A DNA stretch of 10,813 nucleotides from Bacteroidales bacterium UBA6248 (GTDB lineage Bacteria; Bacteroidota; Bacteroidia; Bacteroidales; Lentimicrobiaceae): positions 3,550 to 14,362 of the forward strand of contig DJVU01000027.1 of the NCBI GenBank assembly GCA_002441345.1, read 5' to 3'. How positions within the stretch are numbered: the stretch's first letter is position 1; each line of letters begins with the position of its first letter. The notes beneath the pieces were generated by a model, which made no database searches, had not been told where the DNA came from, and was given only the letters and a program-made list of their open reading frames with translations. Positions 7,068 to 10,813 of the stretch are shown here, piece by piece. The position numbers were made by a program, and so were the translations under genes.

Positions 7068-7535
7068 ATGGCTAAGGAAATTGAACGTAAGTTTCTGGTC
7101 AGCGGCGACTTCAAAGCTAATGCTGAAAAAGTCACGAGGATCACCCAGGGTTACCTGTCGTCGGTACCCGAACGTACCGTAAGGGTAAGAATCAAAGGCG
7201 ACAAGGGATACATCACTGTAAAAGGAATCGGCAACGATTCGGGTGCCAGCCGGTACGAATGGGAAAAAGAAATTCCCGTTCAGGAAGTGGAAGAGCTGCT
7301 GAAGATCTGTGAGCCGGGTGTGATTGACAAAAACCGGTATCTCTTAAGAGCCGGGAAGCACGTTTTTGAAGTAGATGAGTTTTTTGGTGAAAACCAAGGA
7401 CTTATCGTTGCTGAAGTTGAGCTTCAGGATGAGCATGAGCAATTTGAAAAGCCCGGCTGGCTTGGAGAAGAAGTTACCGGCCAGGTTAAATACTACAATG
7501 CGATGCTGATGAAGCATCCATTCACCCGTTGGTAA
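7068..7535 (+). CDS. CYTH domain protein, short triphosphate tunnel metalloenzyme
   Basis: This is a 155-residue cytosolic protein matching the short bacterial CYTH/TTM type (such as Nitrosomonas europaea NeuTTM), in which tripolyphosphatase activity is documented. The diagnostic ExExK motif is intact at the N-terminus (E4, E6, K8 in EIERKFLV). Basic tunnel residues follow as R39/R41 (RVRIKG), K52 (ITVK) and K88/R90 (KNRY). Acidic metal-binding positions are E64/E66 (YEWEKEIP), E101/D103 (FEVDEF) and E116/E118 (AEVEL). The C-terminus has WLGEEVT (131-137) and KYYN (141-144), the usual family ending. Length is complete. Hydrolysis of inorganic tripolyphosphate or another triphosphate with Mg2+ or Mn2+ is the likely reaction; the physiological substrate is uncertain. 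It is co-directional and 16 bases downstream of its divergent relative, so the two are probably co-transcribed. A large hairpin follows it. Confidence 0.92.
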   Translation: MAKEIERKFLVSGDFKANAEKVTRITQGYLSSVPERTVRVRIKGDKGYITVKGIGNDSGASRYEWEKEIPVQEVEELLKICEPGVIDKNRYLLRAGKHVFEVDEFFGENQGLIVAEVELQDEHEQFEKPGWLGEEVTGQVKYYNAMLMKHPFTRW

Positions 7536-7550
7536 TCAGAATACGGGTTA

Positions 7551-7616
7551 GGCACGCTTGCGGCGGACCGGTCTGCCCCGACCGGTTAACCGCCGGCAAG
7601 CGCCTTCCTGTATTTT
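7551..7616 (+). terminator. Long imperfect hairpin, probable terminator
   Basis: Three stacked complementary blocks are visible: CGCTTGC (7555-7561) with GCAAGCG (7596-7602), GGCGG (7562-7566) with CCGCC (7590-7594), and ACCGGTC (7567-7573) with GACCGGT (7580-7586). They enclose the loop TGCCCC and have a TAA bulge and a single G bulge on the right arm. The tail TTCCTGTATTTT is only moderately T-rich. Its place 15 bases after the CYTH stop and about 20 bases before the next ATG suggests a terminator, but it could instead be a structured leader of the transporter gene. Confidence 0.6.
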
Positions 7617-7637
7617 AATGCGTAAAACTATAGCAGC

Positions 7638-9257
7638 ATGACCGAAGAAAACAAAACAGCAAATCCGGCATTCGATCCGCTGGATATGCATAACTACCGC
7701 ATAGAAAAACTCCCCAAACGGGAAAAATCAGGATTTGAGCGCTGGCTGGCAATTGCCGGGCCTATATTAGCCATCCTGGCGTTTGTTTTATTCGGCTTCG
7801 TGCTGAAACTCCCGTTTCTTCAGAACATCGATCCTGCGCAACTGGTATCGGATGAAGCACTGAAAGCATGGGACAAGCTCGGGCCCGAAGGCTTTATCCG
7901 TTCCAACGAGATGATGCTGGCAATTTTCCTTGCCGGAATCATCCTCTGGATCACGGAGGCCATCCCCAACTATCTCACCTCGCTGATAATCATCGTATCG
8001 CTGGTGCTGACCGGCGTGCTCAGCGAAAAGGTGGCGTATGCCCAGCTGGGCCATCCGGTAATGTGGCTGAACATTATGTCGTTCATTCTGGCAAGTATGC
8101 TTGTCGCGACGGGTGTAGCCAAGCGCTTTGCCTTGTGGTTTATTCTGCGGTTCGGGAAAAACGCGGGGACAATTTTCATGAGTTTTCTGATCATAAACAT
8201 TGTGCTTTCAGCTTTTATTTCCGCCACAACGGCAAAGGCTGCCATTCTTTTACCGATATTCATGGTAATCGCTTCCATTTACGGAGCAAGGGGAGGAAAT
8301 AACCGGAATAATTTCGGCCGGAGCATAGTGCTGCAAAACCTGCTTTACATCAACATCGGCGCCAGCGGATTTCTGACCGGCTCGGGAGCCAACCTGCTGG
8401 CTGCAGCACTGATTGCCGGTGCCACCGGTGCCACCGTTTTCTTCTCCGACTGGCTGTTTGCCATGTTCCCTATGATGGTAATCATGCTTCTTATCGGATA
8501 CATTCTGGCGATGAAGGTCTTTTTCCCGCTGGCACCCGAAGAGCGTCTGCCCGTTATTGAGGGAGGCATGGAACGTCTGAGACAGGAATACCGAAGCCTG
8601 GGAAAGATGAGCCGGGATGAGGTAAAAGCGGTTATTATTTTTCTGCTGATTCTGGGCTTCTGGTCAACCGACCGCCTGCACGGAATAAGTCCCACCGCCG
8701 TAGCATTCGTGGGTGGCGTGGTTGCACTGCTTCCCAGGTATGGAATCGTTAAATGGAACGATGTGGACATACCCTGGCATCTGATGCTGTTTTCGGCCGG
8801 CGCCTATACGCTGGGATCCGGACTTTCGGCTACCGATCTGCCCTCCATCAGTGTAAATGCATTCTTCGACCACCTCGGTATAACCAGTCAGACTCCGTTC
8901 TGGGTGCTTTACCTCATTCTAACGGCCGTGATGATTTTCAGTGCACTTGTTTTTCAATCGAAAACGATGCGTGCCATGATCTTTATCCCGATCGCCATAG
9001 GGGTAGCGCAGCGTTTCGGTTACAGCATCGTAAGCCTGGCACTGCCGGTAGCTTTCATGATCGAACACGTGTACGTGCTTCCCTTCAACAGCAAACCGGC
9101 GGCTCTGCTGTATGAAACCGATCACTACAGCCTGAGCGACACCTTCCGGTACGGTGTTACTGTAATGGTTATTGCATGGCTTATGAACATAGCGGGCGGT
9201 GAAACCTGGTTCCGCCTGCTGGGAATAACACCCGACGGCGTATTCGGTATCTTCTGA
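7638..9257 (+). CDS. SLC13/DASS-family anion transporter
   Basis: This is a 539-residue polytopic inner-membrane protein with about eleven or twelve hydrophobic segments after a 35-residue cytosolic N-terminus. The layout is that of the divalent anion:Na+ symporter family (dicarboxylates, citrate, sulfate; yeast Pho91 carries phosphate). Family stretches include AGIILWITEAIP (99-110), a hairpin SATTAKAAILLP (195-206), GSGANLLAAALIAG (248-261), its second-half partner QSKTMRAMIFIP (440-451) and LPFNSKPAALLYETDHYSLSDTFRYG (481-506). The two SNT signatures that help bind Na+ and the substrate carboxylates are altered to S-A-T (195-197) and S-K-T (441-443), with extra basic residues K200 and R445, so coupling or substrate may differ from classical members. 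An extended loop at 60-90 precedes TM2. It sits alone between a hairpin and a 150-base gap. Substrate cannot be named from sequence. Confidence 0.85.
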   Translation: MTEENKTANPAFDPLDMHNYRIEKLPKREKSGFERWLAIAGPILAILAFVLFGFVLKLPFLQNIDPAQLVSDEALKAWDKLGPEGFIRSNEMMLAIFLAGIILWITEAIPNYLTSLIIIVSLVLTGVLSEKVAYAQLGHPVMWLNIMSFILASMLVATGVAKRFALWFILRFGKNAGTIFMSFLIINIVLSAFISATTAKAAILLPIFMVIASIYGARGGNNRNNFGRSIVLQNLLYINIGASGFLTGSGANLLAAALIAGATGATVFFSDWLFAMFPMMVIMLLIGYILAMKVFFPLAPEERLPVIEGGMERLRQEYRSLGKMSRDEVKAVIIFLLILGFWSTDRLHGISPTAVAFVGGVVALLPRYGIVKWNDVDIPWHLMLFSAGAYTLGSGLSATDLPSISVNAFFDHLGITSQTPFWVLYLILTAVMIFSALVFQSKTMRAMIFIPIAIGVAQRFGYSIVSLALPVAFMIEHVYVLPFNSKPAALLYETDHYSLSDTFRYGVTVMVIAWLMNIAGGETWFRLLGITPDGVFGIF

Positions 9258-9258
9258 A

Positions 9259-9279
9259 AACCGGGAGGAAAAGCCGGTT
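9259..9279 (+). terminator. Weak hairpin after the SLC13 gene
   Basis: AACCGG (9259-9264) pairs with CCGGTT (9274-9279) across a 9-base loop, directly after the stop codon. No T-run follows (CAGACAAGG), so an intrinsic terminator is uncertain; it may only stabilise the 3' end. Confidence 0.25.
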
Positions 9280-9303
9280 CAGACAAGGCATCTTAATGAT
9301 TAT

Positions 9304-9317
9304 CAGCCTGCAGGCTG
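9304..9317. repeat. Perfect 14-bp palindrome, possible operator
   Basis: CAGCCTGCAGGCTG reads the same on both strands. It lies in the 150-base gap between the SLC13 gene and the next gene, about 90 bases before the latter's ATG. A dimeric regulator site is possible, but nothing ties it to a known factor and the palindrome has no loop or spacer. I saw no second copy in the window. Confidence 0.35.
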
Positions 9318-9407
9318 TTGCAGAATTTCTCTGCCCTTACGCTTGCCAGCAGATGAGCATTATGCCGCATTTTTTAGTAATATTGCAGGATACACTACCT
9401 TAGTGAC

Positions 9408-10813
9408 ATGATTACGGATCACGTAAAAATACACGATAAATTCTCGGTGGAGATCAAACTCGGATTTCACGCCAGGCGAAAAACCGAGGTCAACGACTTC
9501 AGTGTAAACACGTGGATTTTTATACCGTACAGTCTCGACATCAACCGTTCCACCTATTCGAAGCAGGATTTCTACCGCGATCTGAAATCGAACATCCGGC
9601 TCATCACCCCCGACTACCTTCTGCGCGACATCTCCGTAAAGGAAAAAGAGCCTTTCTCTCTGCTCGAAAAAGCTATGGAAGAACTTGCTTCCGGTGCAAC
9701 GCGAAGCAGAATTACGGCATACGAATACCACATCCGTATGTTTGTATCCATCGTAAAGAGCGCCTTACGGGATGAAATTCAGCACATACAGGAAAATAAC
9801 ATCGAAGAGGATCTGGATTTTCTTGTGGATACCCTCATCGAAAACATCCGCCGAACGGCATCCAATTACCGCAACCTCCGGCGCATCATCAACGTACCAA
9901 CGGTGAGTAAGGAACTGATGAACTACTACTGGTTCGGGGATGAATTTCTGAGCAATCTTTACGAACAGCACTGTTTTAAGCTGCTCGACGGACTGGAGAA
10001 AACGGGCAGACTGACCCCCGACATCCGGAACAAGCTTATGGAAACCATTCATGATGAGGTGGAATACAAGCGCACCAAAGGGTTTCCTGTTGTGGAAAAA
10101 ACCAGTCCCGACCGCAACAGGGAGCTGGTTTTCAGGCTCAACCTCCTGAAAAAATATGCCGAAAACGAGCTGTTTCTTGCTACGAACACCCGTCGCGACG
10201 GGATCTGGATAGAGCAGATATATTACAGCATTGCTGCCGGCATTTCAATGATTTTCGCGACAGCCATTGCCTTTTCGTTTCAGCAGAAGTTCGGGAGTTT
10301 TACCATGCCCTTGTTTGTGGCGCTGGTAGTAAGTTATATGCTGAAGGACCGCATCAAGGAGCTGGCCCGGTATTATTTCGCCCACCGGCTGGGCCGCCGC
10401 TTCTTCGACCATCGTACCGACATCGGGCTGAACGAACACCAGATAGGCTGGAGTAAGGAAAGCATGGTATTCGTTCCCGAAGAGAAAATCCCCGATGAGG
10501 TGCTTAAGGTAAGAAACCGCTCTGCCATTCTGGAAGCCGACAACCGCAACAACCGCGAACAGATCATCCTGTACCGGAAACTGGTACGGCTGAACCGCCA
10601 GAGCCTGGACAACTGCAGTCAGTACCCGACCACCGGAATGAACGACATCATCCGGTTCAACGTCTCCAACTTCATCCAGAAAATGGATAACCCGGTAGTA
10701 CCCCTTTATTCTCCCGGCGACAATGGAACCATTGAGATCGTTAAGGGAGAAAAAATGTATTACATCAACCTGGTGCTTCAGTTTAACAATGAAAATCAGC
10801 TTGAATACAAACG
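9408..10813 (+). CDS. Unrecognised membrane-anchored protein (3' end beyond window)
   Basis: An uninterrupted frame of 468 codons starts at ATG 9408 and runs off the right edge, so the C-terminus is missing. I do not recognise a named family. The N-terminal 265 residues look cytosolic: a beta-rich start (KFSVEIKLGFHARRK, NTWIFIPYSLD at 34-44) followed by charged helices (about 80-225). Two closely spaced hydrophobic segments form a hairpin at about 271-291 and 296-312. A strongly basic stretch follows (KDRIKELARYYFAHRLGRRF, 313-332), then a second soluble region with IPDEVLKVRNRS (361-372) and LYRKLVRLNRQ (388-398). Positive residues on both sides suggest both ends are cytoplasmic. No signal peptide, catalytic signature or lipobox is visible. 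Codon use resembles the neighbours. The ATG chosen is the first in the frame after the gap; ribosome-binding sequence is weak. Coding is secure from length and composition; function is unknown. Confidence 0.8.
   Translation, partial: MITDHVKIHDKFSVEIKLGFHARRKTEVNDFSVNTWIFIPYSLDINRSTYSKQDFYRDLKSNIRLITPDYLLRDISVKEKEPFSLLEKAMEELASGATRSRITAYEYHIRMFVSIVKSALRDEIQHIQENNIEEDLDFLVDTLIENIRRTASNYRNLRRIINVPTVSKELMNYYWFGDEFLSNLYEQHCFKLLDGLEKTGRLTPDIRNKLMETIHDEVEYKRTKGFPVVEKTSPDRNRELVFRLNLLKKYAENELFLATNTRRDGIWIEQIYYSIAAGISMIFATAIAFSFQQKFGSFTMPLFVALVVSYMLKDRIKELARYYFAHRLGRRFFDHRTDIGLNEHQIGWSKESMVFVPEEKIPDEVLKVRNRSAILEADNRNNREQIILYRKLVRLNRQSLDNCSQYPTTGMNDIIRFNVSNFIQKMDNPVVPLYSPGDNGTIEIVKGEKMYYINLVLQFNNENQLEYK

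Noticed and set aside
6395..7144. 249-codon open frame on the minus strand
   Set aside because: It lies almost wholly opposite the CYTH-like gene and runs into the next one. The + frame has family-like motifs and fits the operon, while the minus translation shows no recognisable domain.
7868..8302. 144-codon + frame inside the SLC13 gene
   Set aside because: It is the out-of-frame reading of a hydrophobic transporter, rich in His, Arg and Cys. The transporter frame is continuous and has the family motifs.
8413..8437. Short direct repeat GGTGCCACC...GGTGCCACC in the SLC13 gene
   Set aside because: It encodes a Gly-Ala-Thr repeat within a normal loop of the protein; there is no sign of slippage or insertion.
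9372..9403. Possible promoter TACCTTAG (9396-9403) before the last gene
   Set aside because: It mismatches TAnnTTTG at one position, lacks a proper TTTG at -33 and ends only four bases before the ATG, which would leave almost no leader.
9360..9731. 123-codon minus-strand frame at the start of the last gene
   Set aside because: The + frame from 9408 stays open for 468 codons with natural protein composition; the minus frame is its shadow.
1..10813. Defence system, prophage, insertion sequence or CRISPR array
   Set aside because: No transposase, integrase, terminal inverted repeats, target duplications, regular short repeats or nuclease/toxin motifs were found; gene content is transport, phosphate and envelope related.

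Overview
The window looks like chromosomal DNA of a Bacteroidota member, probably of the Bacteroidales/Marinilabiliales type. The grounds are an OprO/OprP-type porin beside a PiT transporter, a lipoprotein whose residues after the lipobox cysteine (VKDE) resemble the Bacteroidota surface-export signal, a LuxR-type C-terminal helix-turn-helix of the form typical of Bacteroidota TPR regulators, a TAnnTTTG promoter-like element, and few clear Shine-Dalgarno sequences. All confident genes lie on the + strand. I see no rRNA, tRNA, CRISPR array, insertion sequence or integrase.

Layout: 1-401 is mostly non-coding and AT-rich towards its right end. It has possible ORF fragments at the left edge, a doubtful 32-codon minus-strand ORF and a candidate promoter. 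402-4193 is a tight three-gene cluster: a DUF47/PhoU-like protein, a PiT-family transporter and a phosphate-selective-type porin. The transporter carries an extra transmembrane helix, a coiled coil and a DNA-binding helix-turn-helix. A 688-residue lipoprotein with four near-identical lamin-tail domains follows at 4225-6291 and ends in a strong intrinsic terminator. 6410-7535 encodes two adjacent CYTH/triphosphate-tunnel proteins, one divergent and one canonical, followed by a second large hairpin. 7638-9257 is an SLC13/DASS anion transporter with altered SNT motifs. From 9408 to the right edge there is an open, unrecognised membrane-anchored protein; its stop codon lies outside the window.

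How the genes may work together: the porin could bring phosphate across the outer membrane, the PiT protein across the inner membrane, and DUF47 could modulate it. The PiT C-terminus could report transport status directly to DNA. The CYTH pair act, by family, on triphosphate-containing compounds such as inorganic tripolyphosphate, which fits a phosphate theme, but they lie behind a terminator and may be independent. The most unusual object is the PiT-coiled-coil-HTH fusion at 1069-2796, a candidate one-protein phosphate transceptor and transcription factor.
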